A DNA stretch of 46,233 nucleotides from Pseudomonadota bacterium (GTDB lineage: Bacteria; Myxococcota_A; UBA9042; GCA-2863065). The notes under the pieces are model-generated. The model was not told where the DNA came from. It saw only the letters and a list, made by a program, of their open reading frames with translations, and did no database searches. How positions within the stretch are numbered: position 1 is the first letter of the stretch; every line of letters begins with the position of its first letter. Location of the stretch: positions 1 to 46,233 of the forward strand of contig SXOO01000241.1 of NCBI GenBank assembly GCA_005776725.1. Direction: 5' to 3'. The position numbers were made by a program, and so were the translations under genes. Shown here piece after piece: positions 21,677-30,727 of the stretch.

Positions 21677-22666
21677 TCAGCCGTCCGTCCACAGTGGTAT
21701 CCGCGGCGCGGGCCGGGTGGCCTTTGGCAGAGTCTTCAGCGTGGCGAGGTGCGTGGCGAAGTCTATGGCGACGGACCCGAGCGCGCCGGCGTTTGGACCC
21801 ACCACATACAGCCGCTGGGCGGGCACCTTGAACTCCCGGTACACCTCGATGTCGGTGGTCGCGTTGCCGTACGCCGCGGCGATGCGCAGCTTGGCGCCGC
21901 TGGTGAGGCGACTGAAGGCGCCGCGCTTGAACGTACGCACTGCGTCACCCGGGATAACGTCTCGGACGCGATCGGAGAGCAGGACGGGGCCCGGCGGGAA
22001 GCCCTTCGCGGCGAGCCACGCTCGGGTCAGTCCCCGGAGGTTGTCGGGGCGCGCGGTCACGTACACCACCAGATACCCGAGCGCGGCCCAGCGCTCCGCC
22101 ACGGCGGCCGCCCCTGGGCGAATCGCGGGCACGTAGCTACGGTCCTCGAGTAACGCTCTGATCTCCTTGATGATCTCCGCATCGCTCGTGGTGAGGGTTC
22201 CGTCGATGTCGAAGATCACCGCGTCCGTCTCCGGCGCCACCACGGTGAGCAGCTGGCTCGCGGACGAGGCGTCGCCTCTCACGTGGAACCGGACAGGCCA
22301 TGCACCCACCGGGAGCGGCGGGCTCAGCGTGTGGAAGACGCGGCCTCCGTCGTCAGCCACACCCTCGACCGCCGGGTGGCGACCTTCGCGCGTGGTGACC
22401 ACCGTCGCGCGACGCTCCCAGCCCCGGGCGCCGCCGACGAACACGTCGACGTCCTCCTCCTTGAGGTCCTTGTCGACGTCTCCGTACGCGAACTTGGCGA
22501 TGGCCCACTGAGGCGCGCCGACAACGACCACGGCGTCGCGGCCCCGGTGGTTCGCCGCCCCCTGCGCGACCGTCCAAGTCCGGGTGCTGTCGCGCCGGAA
22601 GCCGACCGCAGGTGGGCCCTGGAACGGCGGGGCCGCCAGCAGCGCTGCCAGGACAAGCGCGATCAC
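21677..22666 (-). CDS. LNS2/lipin-like HAD phosphatase, exported
   Basis: This 329-aa protein starts with a signal peptide (MIALVLAALLAAPPFQ). A beta-rich domain (about 17-140, KFAYGDVDKDLKEEDVDVFV) precedes a HAD domain whose motif I is DIDGTLT at about residue 150 (DxDxT), followed by VYVTARPDNLR (motif II) and YGNATTDIEVYR (motif IV). This layout is that of LNS2 (lipin/Ned1/Smp2) domains, which in eukaryotes are phosphatidate phosphatases or lipid-binding parts of Nir2. An exported phosphatidate phosphatase or sensor is possible, but activity is not shown. The GTG start overlaps the malic enzyme stop (GTGA, 22666-22663), so translation is coupled. Confidence 0.75.
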   Translation of the reverse strand: MIALVLAALLAAPPFQGPPAVGFRRDSTRTWTVAQGAANHRGRDAVVVVGAPQWAIAKFAYGDVDKDLKEEDVDVFVGGARGWERRATVVTTREGRHPAVEGVADDGGRVFHTLSPPLPVGAWPVRFHVRGDASSASQLLTVVAPETDAVIFDIDGTLTTSDAEIIKEIRALLEDRSYVPAIRPGAAAVAERWAALGYLVVYVTARPDNLRGLTRAWLAAKGFPPGPVLLSDRVRDVIPGDAVRTFKRGAFSRLTSGAKLRIAAAYGNATTDIEVYREFKVPAQRLYVVGPNAGALGSVAIDFATHLATLKTLPKATRPAPRIPLWTDG

Positions 22667-23994
22667 GCTGCCCGCTGCTCCGCCAGCGCCGCGGCGTGCA
22701 CGGCGTCCGTGACTGCGGTGTGGAGGGTGCGGTCGAGGGCATCCGGCAGCAGCTCGCCATCCGGCGCCCTGGCGGCGATGGCCTTCGCCGCGGCGATCTT
22801 CATGGCAAGCGTGATCCGAGGCGCCTCTGCCATCATGGCGCCGCGGAAGAGCCCGGGGAAGCCGAGCAGGTTGTTCACGGCGGCGCCGTCGACCGCGTAC
22901 GCCGCGCCGGCCGCCAACGCCTCATCGGGGTCGATCTCCGGATCCGGGTTCGAGAGCGCGAAGATGATCTGCCCCTTCTTCACCTGCGAGGGCTTGATCA
23001 GGCCGGGGACGCCGGTGGTGGCGATCACGACGTCGGCGTTCGCGAGCGCATAGTCCAGCGTGACCAGCTGCGCACCCGGCACCCAGTCGAGCGACTCGGT
23101 GCGTTTGTCGACGGCCAGCACCTTCCGGACTCCGAAGCCCAGCATCAGCTCGGCGATCCCCACTCCGGCGGCGCCGAGCCCGATCTGCGCCACCGTGAAG
23201 CCCTGCGGATCGAGGCCCAGCTCCTCGGACACCCGCAGGAGCCCGGCGAGCGCAGCGACCCCGGTCCCGTGCCGGTCGTCGTGCATGACCGGGATGTCGA
23301 GGGCGGCGTCGAGCGCGCGCTCGATGGCGAAACACGCGGGGCTCGAGATGTCCTCGAGGTGGATGCCGCCGAAGGTGGAGGCGATCGTGACCACGGTCTT
23401 CACGAACTCGTCGACGTTCTCCGTATTGACCAGGATCGGAACGGCGTTGAGGCGCACGAGCTCACTGTAGAGCGCCGCCTTACCCTCCATGACCGGCATC
23501 GAGGCGCGCGTCCCGATGTTGCCGAGGCCGAGGACCCGCGTGCCGTTGGTGACCACCGCGACCGTCCGCCCGATGCTGGTGTAGCGCATGGCGAGGGTGG
23601 GGTCGTCCTTGATGGCGAGGCAGACCTGGGCCACGCCGGGCGTGTAGATGCTTCGGAGAACCGACGCACGGTCCAGCTTCAGCGTGCTGCGCGAGGCGAT
23701 CTTGCCGCCTTCGTGCAGCGCGAAGACCCGGTCGACCTGCCCGAGCAGCTGAAGCCCGTCGGTCTCGGCGATGCTCTGGACCAGCGCACCGAGCCGCTCC
23801 GCGTCGAGCTCCACGGTGACCTCACGCACGCAGAAGCTGCGCCCGATGTGGACCGTCTCGATCTCCTGGAGCTGGCCGCGCACCCGAGCGACGAGCTCCG
23901 TGAACCGCGCGAAGGTGCCGGACTTGTTACGAGTCTTGATGCGGAACGTCTGGATTGAGCGCAACGGGGTCTCCTCGGGGCAGCGGCGCAGCAT
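22663..23994 (-). CDS. NAD(P)-dependent malic enzyme with N-terminal ACT domain
   Basis: This 443-aa enzyme decarboxylates malate to pyruvate with reduction of NAD(P), feeding gluconeogenesis or lipid synthesis. Residues about 10-85 resemble an ACT domain (RIKTRNKSGTFARF), the kind that binds amino acids for feedback control. The malic enzyme core follows with YTPGVAQV, VTNGTRVLGLGNIG, MHDDRHGTGVAAL and the Rossmann motif GLGAAGVGIA (about 230-240). The C-terminal MaoC/phosphotransacetylase extension of some bacterial malic enzymes is absent. ATG 23994 is used; TTG 23964 has a better SD (GAGGAG) and would remove 10 residues. It precedes and overlaps the LNS2-like gene, and diverges from the small membrane protein pair. 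Confidence 0.9.
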   Translation of the reverse strand: MLRRCPEETPLRSIQTFRIKTRNKSGTFARFTELVARVRGQLQEIETVHIGRSFCVREVTVELDAERLGALVQSIAETDGLQLLGQVDRVFALHEGGKIASRSTLKLDRASVLRSIYTPGVAQVCLAIKDDPTLAMRYTSIGRTVAVVTNGTRVLGLGNIGTRASMPVMEGKAALYSELVRLNAVPILVNTENVDEFVKTVVTIASTFGGIHLEDISSPACFAIERALDAALDIPVMHDDRHGTGVAALAGLLRVSEELGLDPQGFTVAQIGLGAAGVGIAELMLGFGVRKVLAVDKRTESLDWVPGAQLVTLDYALANADVVIATTGVPGLIKPSQVKKGQIIFALSNPDPEIDPDEALAAGAAYAVDGAAVNNLLGFPGLFRGAMMAEAPRITLAMKIAAAKAIAARAPDGELLPDALDRTLHTAVTDAVHAAALAEQRAA

Positions 23995-24083
23995 AAGGGC
24001 GGCGCCGGCGGGGGTCCACGTTCGGGTTTCTTGCGAACCAGCGAGCGGGGAGTGAGCTTCCCCACAGCCGAAGGAGGCTGACC

Positions 24084-24359
24084 ATGAACGACTCGCCCCC
24101 CCCAATCGACTCCGGGGCTTACCCGAGGTGGCTCCAGCTCGGACTCTTCGGCCTCGCGGTCGGGCTCTTCATCAGTGGGCTGGGCCAGTGGTTCGCGCCC
24201 AGCACGATGGCCACGCTCGGCCGCTTCTTCCTCATCCCGGGGGGGGCGTTGGTGACCGCGGCGATCGCCGTGGCGGGCCTCACGGCCCACGATCTCTCGA
24301 CCGGCGTTCGGATGGCGGCCCTGATCGGGGCCGGTCTCCTCGCCTGCGTCACGCTGTAG
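24084..24359 (+). CDS. small membrane protein, copy 1
   Basis: This 91-aa protein has three probable membrane helices (about 18-34, 47-67, 74-90). The motif FAPSTMATLGRF, then PGGAL, is shared with the next gene, so the two are paralogs. The SD is excellent (GAAGGAGG). It is divergent from the malic enzyme gene, with 89 bp between the starts. I do not recognise the family. Confidence 0.8.
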   Translation: MNDSPPPIDSGAYPRWLQLGLFGLAVGLFISGLGQWFAPSTMATLGRFFLIPGGALVTAAIAVAGLTAHDLSTGVRMAALIGAGLLACVTL

Positions 24360-24374
24360 CCAAGGGGGCCGCCG

Positions 24375-24680
24375 ATGTACGACTGGAAGAAGCTGCTCGA
24401 CCTGTCCGAGAGCTACACGATCTACGTGATCCTGGGCGCCTTCGCGGTGATCGCCGGGGCCACGCTTGCGAACCTCGGGAACTTCTTCGCCCCGAGCGCG
24501 ATGCAGGCGCTGGGGGGCCTCCTGAGGTCTCCTGGGCGGGCGCTGTTCGTGGCGGGTTTTCTCGCGGCGGGCATCGCCGGCAACGTGTTGCCGAACAGCC
24601 TCCGGATCACGTGTATCGCCGTGGGCGTGGTGCTGTTCCTACGCTTCCTGGCGTCGCCCGAGCTGAGCCGCCTGCTCTAG
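24375..24680 (+). CDS. small membrane protein, copy 2
   Basis: This 101-aa protein resembles copy 1: a membrane helix at about 15-32, the motif FAPSAMQALGGL, then PGRAL, and two more helices (about 55-70 and 78-92). It starts 15 nt after copy 1, with a GGGGG SD, so they form an operon and may make a hetero-oligomer. Its stop TAG overlaps by 2 nt the stop of the convergent DUF4157 gene. No family is recognised. Confidence 0.8.
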   Translation: MYDWKKLLDLSESYTIYVILGAFAVIAGATLANLGNFFAPSAMQALGGLLRSPGRALFVAGFLAAGIAGNVLPNSLRITCIAVGVVLFLRFLASPELSRLL

Positions 24681-27600
24681 GGCTGAAGCGCGGGCGCCGG
24701 GGTGCTGGCGTCGGCGGTGATCCGAGGCAGCGGGACGTTCCGGTCGAGCGACGCCCTGGCGTCCTTGGCGCCACCCTGCTGATTCGCGCGCTGCTGGTCG
24801 CTCCCCTGCGCGTTGACGGCCGTCCCGGTGAGCTGCTTGCCGGTCTCCGAGGCCGCGTTGTCGACCACGCTGCGCCCCACGGCCCGCACCCCCTGGCCCA
24901 TGATGGCCTGGGTCATGGGCTGACCCGCGAGCGGCTGCAACGCGCGCATCACGGCCTCCGTAGCGGGCTGCGTGGCTTTGATCACCGCGCGGTCCACCAC
25001 CTGGGTGGGTCGGAGTCCCTGTGCGTTGACCCGCATCGAGCCCATGCCGCTGGAGACCCCGCCGCCCACGAAGCCACCGAGGAACGCTGAGCCGATAGCG
25101 CCCCACGTGATGTCCTTCTCGGGGTCGATGGCCCGCTTGATCACCTCGCTGACCACCTCGGTGACGCCCGCGAGCGTGGCGTCGAAGGTGATCTTCACGG
25201 CCACCTTCACCGCCGACTGCACGGCGACGTTGGCGATACGTCCGGTCACCGCGGTGGCGACGCTGGCGCCCCAGCCGGAGCCCACGCCTGCCGTAGCGAA
25301 GGCGACGACGCCGCCGATGGCGCCGCCGATGGCCTCTCCAACGTAGGTCTGCCAGCTGGACATCTCGCCATCTACGAGGTCGCACGCCGCCTGCTTCGCG
25401 ACCGCCACCGCCGCCCCGACGAGGCCGGCGATGAGCAGACCCGCGAGCAGCCCGACGCCGCTCGCGACCAGCGCAGCCACCACGATCGCGACCACGATGG
25501 CCGCGATGATGTTGATGATGATCTTGAGGACGGTCTTCCAGGCCGGCTGGACCTTCTTGGCGGCCTCCTCGGCTTTGGAGGAGATCGTCCCCGCCATGTC
25601 GCGGAGCGACGCGTCCAGGCCCGCGCGGAAGTCGGTCTCGGTCTTCGTGAGCGAGGTCGCGAGGTTGGTCTGGATGTTCGTGAAGTCGGTCTGAAGGCTG
25701 GTCTTGGCGCCGTCGATCGACGTGGTAGCTGTGCGCAGGATCTCCGTGCCGCGCGTGGTATGCCCCGTGGCCGCCTCGGTCATCCCCGTGGAGGTCAAGG
25801 TGGCGAGCTCGCGGGTGCTGGAAGCGAACGAGGTGGAGATCCCCGCCGCCTGCTCGGATCCCTGCTTCAGAAGCTCCTGGAAGCTGGCCTCGAGACCCGT
25901 GGCGTGCTCGCCCATGGCCGAGACCTGTCCGGAGACCGACTGCCCCACGGAGGTCTGGATCGAGGTGACTGCGCCGTCGAGCTCCCCGAGGGTGGCGCTG
26001 AGCGCCTGATTCAGCCCGTCCACGTCCGGGAAGTCGGCGCCGGCGCCCATCCCCGAGACGCCCTGCACCTGGGTGCGGATCTGTCCCGCTGCCTGGGTGA
26101 GCTGCTCTTCCACAGTGCGGGTGAGCGCCGACGACTGTTCCGCCACCTGTTGGGCCGCGGCGGTAGCGTTGTCGCTCAGCGTCTTGGTCTGGGTGCGCTC
26201 GCTGGTGCGGAGCGTGGCCTGCTGGGTCTGACTCTGGGTGGCGATCGACGTGACCGCCGACTCGAGGGCGCGGTCGATCGCCGTGTTGGCCGCGGTGGCG
26301 GACGATTCGACCTGCCGAATGGCCCCGTTCTTCGACGCCGTGATCTGGTCGGTGGCCGCCTTGATGCGGTCCGTGAGCCCCTTGGTGACGTCCGCTTCGG
26401 CCGCAACGACGGCCGCCGCCGTCTCGGTGGCCTTGCGGATGAACTCGTCGCGATAAGCGGCCGCCACATCGTTCGCGGCGCCCGCGCGTGCGCGCTGCTT
26501 GTTGCGGTTGTATTCGTCGCCTTCGAAGAAGCCGCCATCCGGCGCGCGGGGGTTGGTGTAGCGAGTGGCCGCCTGCCGGCCCTGCGCGACGGCCGCGGCC
26601 CCCTTCTCCGTACCGATGCCGGTGATGTTGCGACCGGAGGTCTGGAACGCTTGGCTCACCTGCCCGCGCAGGGCCGTGTCCATCCGCGCGATCTCTTCGG
26701 CGGCGGTCCGCGCGGCGGCTTCGATGGCGGCCTTGCGGGTGGTGGTCTCCGCGGCCACCGTGTCCTTGGCGGTCTGGGCCGAGGCCCTCACACGAGCGGT
26801 GGCGATCCCCGCGTTGCGAACCACCTGCCTGCGAGCGCCGTCGAAGGCCGTGCGTAGGGCCTGTGTGTTCTGCGATAGCGCCGTGGCGATCCGACCCGAG
26901 CTCTCGGTGGCCGCCTGGGCCAGCTGCCCGACGCTGCTCGTGCGGAACTGGTCGAGGGACGCCGCCTTGGCCTCGCCGGCGCTCGTGAAGGCGGCCACCG
27001 ACGCGGCCGCCTGCTGGCGTCGCTGATCCTTGATCCCCTGCGTCTCGTCAGCGCCGAGAGAGCGCACCACGGGCGTGGCGGTGCCGTCACCGGTGGCGGG
27101 CTTCCGATCGAGGTCAGCCGGGTCGTTCGGGACGAAGACGACCATGCCACCCGGCCGGTCCTCGATCACGTGCCCCCGGGCCTGGTCGGCCGGCGCGATC
27201 CCGAACTGCACGGGTGGGATCGCGGGCGCTCCCATCGGGGGCGGCGGCGGCGGCGGCGCGGCGCCGGGCAGGTCCTTCGGGGCAGGCGTGGTGTTCTGCT
27301 CCTCTTGGGTCTCCTGGCCTTCGGTCTCGCCGCCTTCCTGCGCGGGCTCGCCCTGGCCCTTCACGGGCTCCGGTGTGGCCTTGCCGTTCTTGGGCTGCGT
27401 CAGCTGCTGGTCCGGGCCGACTCCCTGGGTTTGGGGGCCACCCGGTGGCGCCGGAGGGTCGGCAGCGGGGAGGTGGGCTTGCGGATCGAGTCCTTGGGCC
27501 TGGTTCGCGTCCTGGACCTGCTCCTCCGACGCGTCTGGCGCCAGCGCGAGACCCTCCGGGGGGTCGACCGGCTCCGGCTTCTTGTCTTCCTCTTGGCCCT

Positions 27601-28297
27601 GGGCGGCCGTGCCCTCGTGCTCCTCATCGGTGCCCACGTCGGCCGCGAGGGCCGTGGGCGCGAGGGCCGAGACCGGGGCGCTGACGGCCCCCTGCCCTGC
27701 GAAGCGCTGGGACAAGACGCGCGCTTCGGTCTCGGGGCCAGGCCCCACGCCGGGCGTCACGACCGCGCGCTGCGCGACGTGGACCACCTCGTGCGCCAGC
27801 AGCGCCTTGCCGTCACGCGTCGCGGGATCGTAGCGCCCCGGATCGAGGTAGACGGTGTTGCCCACCGAGAGCCCGCGCGCGCCACGACCGCCGGTGACCG
27901 CGCCGGCGTGCTCGGTGGTGTCGACCGTGACGGCGTCGCGGCCAAGCCCGAGGCCGGTGGTGAGGGACTCGAGCAGCCGCTGCGTGGCGGCAGCGCGCAC
28001 GCCGTCGGCGTCCATGACCCCTGGGCGCCCGCCGCGCCGCGAGGCACCGGTGAAGGCCTGCTGCGCCGTCTCGTGCCCGGCGGCCTCTTCCACGGCGCGC
28101 CAGGCGGCGCCGCGCTCCGTCTCCTGAAAGCCTCGGGTGTCCATGAGGTGCTCGAGGCGCGCCCCAAGCTCACGGGCGTCGCCGCGGTGGGCGCGGACGA
28201 CCTCGGTGACCTCGTCCAGGGCCGCAGAGCGGCGCGAGGTGCGTTCCCGCTCCGAAGTTCGCTCGTGCCTGCGCTTAAAGGCCGTATCGCGCGCCAT
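24677..28297 (-). CDS. DUF4157 (eCIS core domain) protein with long helical and membrane-active C-terminus
   Basis: This 1206-aa protein has a charged N-terminus, then a DUF4157 domain (about 95-200) with the metallopeptidase-like motif HEVVH (169-173) and the typical preceding Arg-Gly-Leu-Ser-Val-Gly segment. A Pro/Gln/Glu-rich linker follows (about 220-385), then a long Ala/Thr/Gln-rich helical region (about 400-930). About 930-1080 holds a strongly hydrophobic stretch (IIINIIAAIVVAIVVAAL) and glycine-zipper-like repeats (GEAIGGAIGGVVAF), like pore-forming or membrane-inserting toxins. DUF4157 proteins are a hallmark of extracellular contractile injection systems, often as cargo; the rest of such a machine is absent here. 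ATG 28297 has SD AGGAAGG. The gene follows the twin-AAA gene after a 279-bp gap with a possible pseudoknot. Confidence 0.8.
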   Translation of the reverse strand: MARDTAFKRRHERTSERERTSRRSAALDEVTEVVRAHRGDARELGARLEHLMDTRGFQETERGAAWRAVEEAAGHETAQQAFTGASRRGGRPGVMDADGVRAAATQRLLESLTTGLGLGRDAVTVDTTEHAGAVTGGRGARGLSVGNTVYLDPGRYDPATRDGKALLAHEVVHVAQRAVVTPGVGPGPETEARVLSQRFAGQGAVSAPVSALAPTALAADVGTDEEHEGTAAQGQEEDKKPEPVDPPEGLALAPDASEEQVQDANQAQGLDPQAHLPAADPPAPPGGPQTQGVGPDQQLTQPKNGKATPEPVKGQGEPAQEGGETEGQETQEEQNTTPAPKDLPGAAPPPPPPPMGAPAIPPVQFGIAPADQARGHVIEDRPGGMVVFVPNDPADLDRKPATGDGTATPVVRSLGADETQGIKDQRRQQAAASVAAFTSAGEAKAASLDQFRTSSVGQLAQAATESSGRIATALSQNTQALRTAFDGARRQVVRNAGIATARVRASAQTAKDTVAAETTTRKAAIEAAARTAAEEIARMDTALRGQVSQAFQTSGRNITGIGTEKGAAAVAQGRQAATRYTNPRAPDGGFFEGDEYNRNKQRARAGAANDVAAAYRDEFIRKATETAAAVVAAEADVTKGLTDRIKAATDQITASKNGAIRQVESSATAANTAIDRALESAVTSIATQSQTQQATLRTSERTQTKTLSDNATAAAQQVAEQSSALTRTVEEQLTQAAGQIRTQVQGVSGMGAGADFPDVDGLNQALSATLGELDGAVTSIQTSVGQSVSGQVSAMGEHATGLEASFQELLKQGSEQAAGISTSFASSTRELATLTSTGMTEAATGHTTRGTEILRTATTSIDGAKTSLQTDFTNIQTNLATSLTKTETDFRAGLDASLRDMAGTISSKAEEAAKKVQPAWKTVLKIIINIIAAIVVAIVVAALVASGVGLLAGLLIAGLVGAAVAVAKQAACDLVDGEMSSWQTYVGEAIGGAIGGVVAFATAGVGSGWGASVATAVTGRIANVAVQSAVKVAVKITFDATLAGVTEVVSEVIKRAIDPEKDITWGAIGSAFLGGFVGGGVSSGMGSMRVNAQGLRPTQVVDRAVIKATQPATEAVMRALQPLAGQPMTQAIMGQGVRAVGRSVVDNAASETGKQLTGTAVNAQGSDQQRANQQGGAKDARASLDRNVPLPRITADASTPAPALQP

Positions 28298-28328
28298 GGG
28301 TCACCTTCCTGTGGAGCTGCCCGGGTGT

Positions 28329-28380
28329 CGGGAGGCTACTCCACATGCCACGTCAGGCCCAGGCCTCCCGGTGCATGTGG
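28329..28380 (-). promoter_or_regulatory. two interleaved inverted repeats, possible pseudoknot in the DUF4157 leader
   Basis: Stem 1 is CGGGAGGC (28329-28336) with GCCTCCCG (28363-28370), 8 bp. Stem 2 is CCACATGC (28341-28348) with GCATGTGG (28373-28380), 8 bp. The arms alternate 5'-S1-S2-S1'-S2'-3', the arrangement of an H-type pseudoknot (loops of 4, 14 and 2 nt). It lies 32-83 nt upstream of the DUF4157 start. It could also be a protein-binding site or attenuator. Confidence 0.45.
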
Positions 28381-28576
28381 TCGTGAGGAGCAAGCCCCAC
28401 CCGAGCCGCGACCCGAGGCGCGAAGCAAGAAACGGGCCTCTGGGGACGAGACGGAAGCAGGGCTCGCGGGGTTGCGTGCTCGGCACGGGTCGAGCGGGCC
28501 GAAACGTGGACTGGGGCGCTCCGAGCCGGATCGCTTCGGCCCGGCGGCGCTCGGGCGAGCCGCGGGAGAGGCGCGG

Positions 28577-30727
28577 TCAGCCCCCCCGTGCGGGGACGTT
28601 GGTCCCAGGCGTGGGGGGTCCACTGGCCCCCTTACCGTGGCCTGGCAGCCGCACCAGCTTCCCGGCCGCGGCGCACTCGTCTCGGCAGGCCTCCGCCAGG
28701 ATCGCCTGCGTGAGGCGGCGCTTCGAGTGGTCGGGTTCGTCGGCCGCGCGGTAGGCCGCGCGCATGATCGCGTTCTTGATCTCGCCGCCGGACATGTCGA
28801 TGTCACGCGCCAGCAAGGCGAAGTCCACATCCGGGGCCAGCGGGACGCTCTTCGGACACAGCGTCTTCCAGATGCGGTGCCGCTCCGCGGCGCCCGGGCG
28901 CTCGAACGTGACCCGGAACTGGATGCGGCGGACGAGGGCGGAGTCGAGCGAACCGAAGTGGTTCGTGGTGAGCATGCAGATCCCCGGGAAGCGCTCGATC
29001 TCCTGCAGGAGCAGGTTGACCTCCATGTTCGCGTAGCGGTCGTTGGACGAGCGCACCTCCGCCATGCGGCCGGAGAACAGGGCGTCGGCTTCGTCGAAGA
29101 GCAACATCGAGTGGCTGAGGCGGGCGAGGCGGAAGATCTCGCGGATGTTCTTCTCGGTCTCGCCGACCCACTTGCTGACGACCTCGGGCAGGTTCACGCG
29201 GTGGAGCGGTCGGCCCACCTCGGTGGCGAGGATCTCGGCGCAGAGCGTCTTGCCGGTACCCGGCGGCCCGTCAAAGAGAATGATGATGCCGCGGCCCGTG
29301 GCCAGCCGCTCACCGAAGCCCCATTGGTTGAGCACGAAGGTCTGGTTGCGGCAGGCGGCGCGGATCTCGCGGAGCTTCGTCTCTGCCGCCTCGGGGAGCA
29401 CCACGTCCTCGAGGCGCAAGTGCGTGGTGGAGCGCTCGGTGAGCTTCTCGAGCTTGTACCGGAGCTGCGAGCGGCAGCCCGCTTCGAGGAGCTCGTTGGT
29501 GAGCGCTGGCGCTTCGGGGTTCTCGGCGAGCGAGCGGTTCACCGCGAACAGCACCGCGTTCTTGATGGTGCCGCCGGAGAAGTCGTACCGGGCCGCGAGG
29601 CCCACGAGGTCGAGCTTCCCCTCGATGGGCACGCCGACCGGGAGGTGCATGCCCCAGATCCGGCGGCGGAGCTCGATCCCGGGGATCTCGAAGGGCACGC
29701 GATACAGGATTCGGCGCTCCAGGGCCTCGTCGAGCTGGTCAGGGTGATTCGTGATGAGGAACACGACCCCGGTGAACTCCTCCAGGGCCTGGAACGCCGA
29801 GGCGAGGCGCTTGTCCCGGCGGCCGAAGAGCGCGTCGCACTCGTCGATGAGCACGAACGCGTCCCTGAGGGTGGCGTCCGTGAAGAGGTCGCGAAGCGCC
29901 GAGTCGACGCCCTGCCCCTCTGGGAGATCGGCGCCGCTGAGCGAGATCAGGGACCGCCCGGCGGTGCTGGCGAGCGCCTGAGCCAACAGCGTCTTGCCCG
30001 TGCCGGAGGGCCCCGAGAACAAGAGCACGATGCCGCGCCCATAGGGCAGGAGCTCGGCGAAGCCCCAGTCGGTGATGGCGTTGCGGTAGCGGTCGTGGTT
30101 GGTGACCAGCTCCACCACGTTTCGCGCGACGTCGTCCTCCAGGATCACGTTCGCGAGGTCGACTGTGGGGTGCTCGAGGCGCGCGAACTTCGAGACCGTG
30201 TCCGCGAGGTCCGACTCGCCGAGCACGTAGCGGAGCGCGGGCTGGGTGACCTCGAAGCGCGCCGAGAGGAGGCCGTCGGGCGCGTCGACATGCTCGCGCG
30301 ACACGGAGAGCAGGCCCTGATGGACGAGGCGGCTCTGCGGGCTGAAAGATTGGCGCGCCTGAAAGCGGCTTGCGCCGCCGCCCGCGAAGACGTCGATCGC
30401 GAGGCGCACGGTGAGAACGCGGCTGAAGGTGGCCTGACCGAGCTCGCGGATCAGGTTGGCGGCCAGCGGCTCGATCTGCGCGGCCACTGCCATCAGGAAG
30501 CAGCGCAGCTCGAAGTCGGACAGGCGAGCCCGAGTGCGGATGGAGCCCAAGCGGGACGTTGAGTCACCGGCCTCCAGCCGCCGCACGAAGTCGCCCCAGA
30601 GGCGGTCGGCGTCGGGCGCGCTGGCCGGGTCGAGCGCGGCGCCGAGGAGCGCGAGCACCGCGCTGACGCCGTGGTCTACGATCGCGACGTTTCCAGAGGC
30701 CTCGCGCGGCTCGCCCCCCTCAGTCAT
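28577..30727 (-). CDS. twin AAA+ ATPase (eCIS-associated type)
   Basis: This 716-aa protein has a helical N-terminal domain (1-190) and two AAA+ modules. Module 1: Walker A GPSGTGKT (239-246), Walker B VLIDECDAL (Asp295 Glu296). Module 2: Walker A GPPGTGKT (487-494), Walker B LLFDEADAL (Asp545 Glu546). Both modules also show sensor-1 Asn (ITNH, TTNH) and arginine fingers in ERRI/VRRI-like positions, so both are expected to be active. Two-domain AAA+ ATPases of this layout (Afp15/Pvc15-like) accompany contractile injection systems and are thought to help load cargo. ATG 30727 lies in the stop region of the upstream gene (8-nt overlap), which means coupled translation. The downstream gene is the DUF4157 protein. 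The assignment to injection is inference. Confidence 0.85.
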   Translation of the reverse strand: MTEGGEPREASGNVAIVDHGVSAVLALLGAALDPASAPDADRLWGDFVRRLEAGDSTSRLGSIRTRARLSDFELRCFLMAVAAQIEPLAANLIRELGQATFSRVLTVRLAIDVFAGGGASRFQARQSFSPQSRLVHQGLLSVSREHVDAPDGLLSARFEVTQPALRYVLGESDLADTVSKFARLEHPTVDLANVILEDDVARNVVELVTNHDRYRNAITDWGFAELLPYGRGIVLLFSGPSGTGKTLLAQALASTAGRSLISLSGADLPEGQGVDSALRDLFTDATLRDAFVLIDECDALFGRRDKRLASAFQALEEFTGVVFLITNHPDQLDEALERRILYRVPFEIPGIELRRRIWGMHLPVGVPIEGKLDLVGLAARYDFSGGTIKNAVLFAVNRSLAENPEAPALTNELLEAGCRSQLRYKLEKLTERSTTHLRLEDVVLPEAAETKLREIRAACRNQTFVLNQWGFGERLATGRGIIILFDGPPGTGKTLCAEILATEVGRPLHRVNLPEVVSKWVGETEKNIREIFRLARLSHSMLLFDEADALFSGRMAEVRSSNDRYANMEVNLLLQEIERFPGICMLTTNHFGSLDSALVRRIQFRVTFERPGAAERHRIWKTLCPKSVPLAPDVDFALLARDIDMSGGEIKNAIMRAAYRAADEPDHSKRRLTQAILAEACRDECAAAGKLVRLPGHGKGASGPPTPGTNVPARGG

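Noticed and set aside
19310..22153. 947-codon plus-strand open frame opposite the PHP and LNS2-like genes
   Set aside because: It lies opposite two genes with clear motifs and is a product of high GC at third positions; its Arg/His/Asp-rich composition has no domain.
27170..30562. 1130-codon plus-strand open frame opposite the DUF4157 and AAA+ genes
   Set aside because: It spans two real genes on the other strand and an intergenic gap, lacks an SD and any motif.
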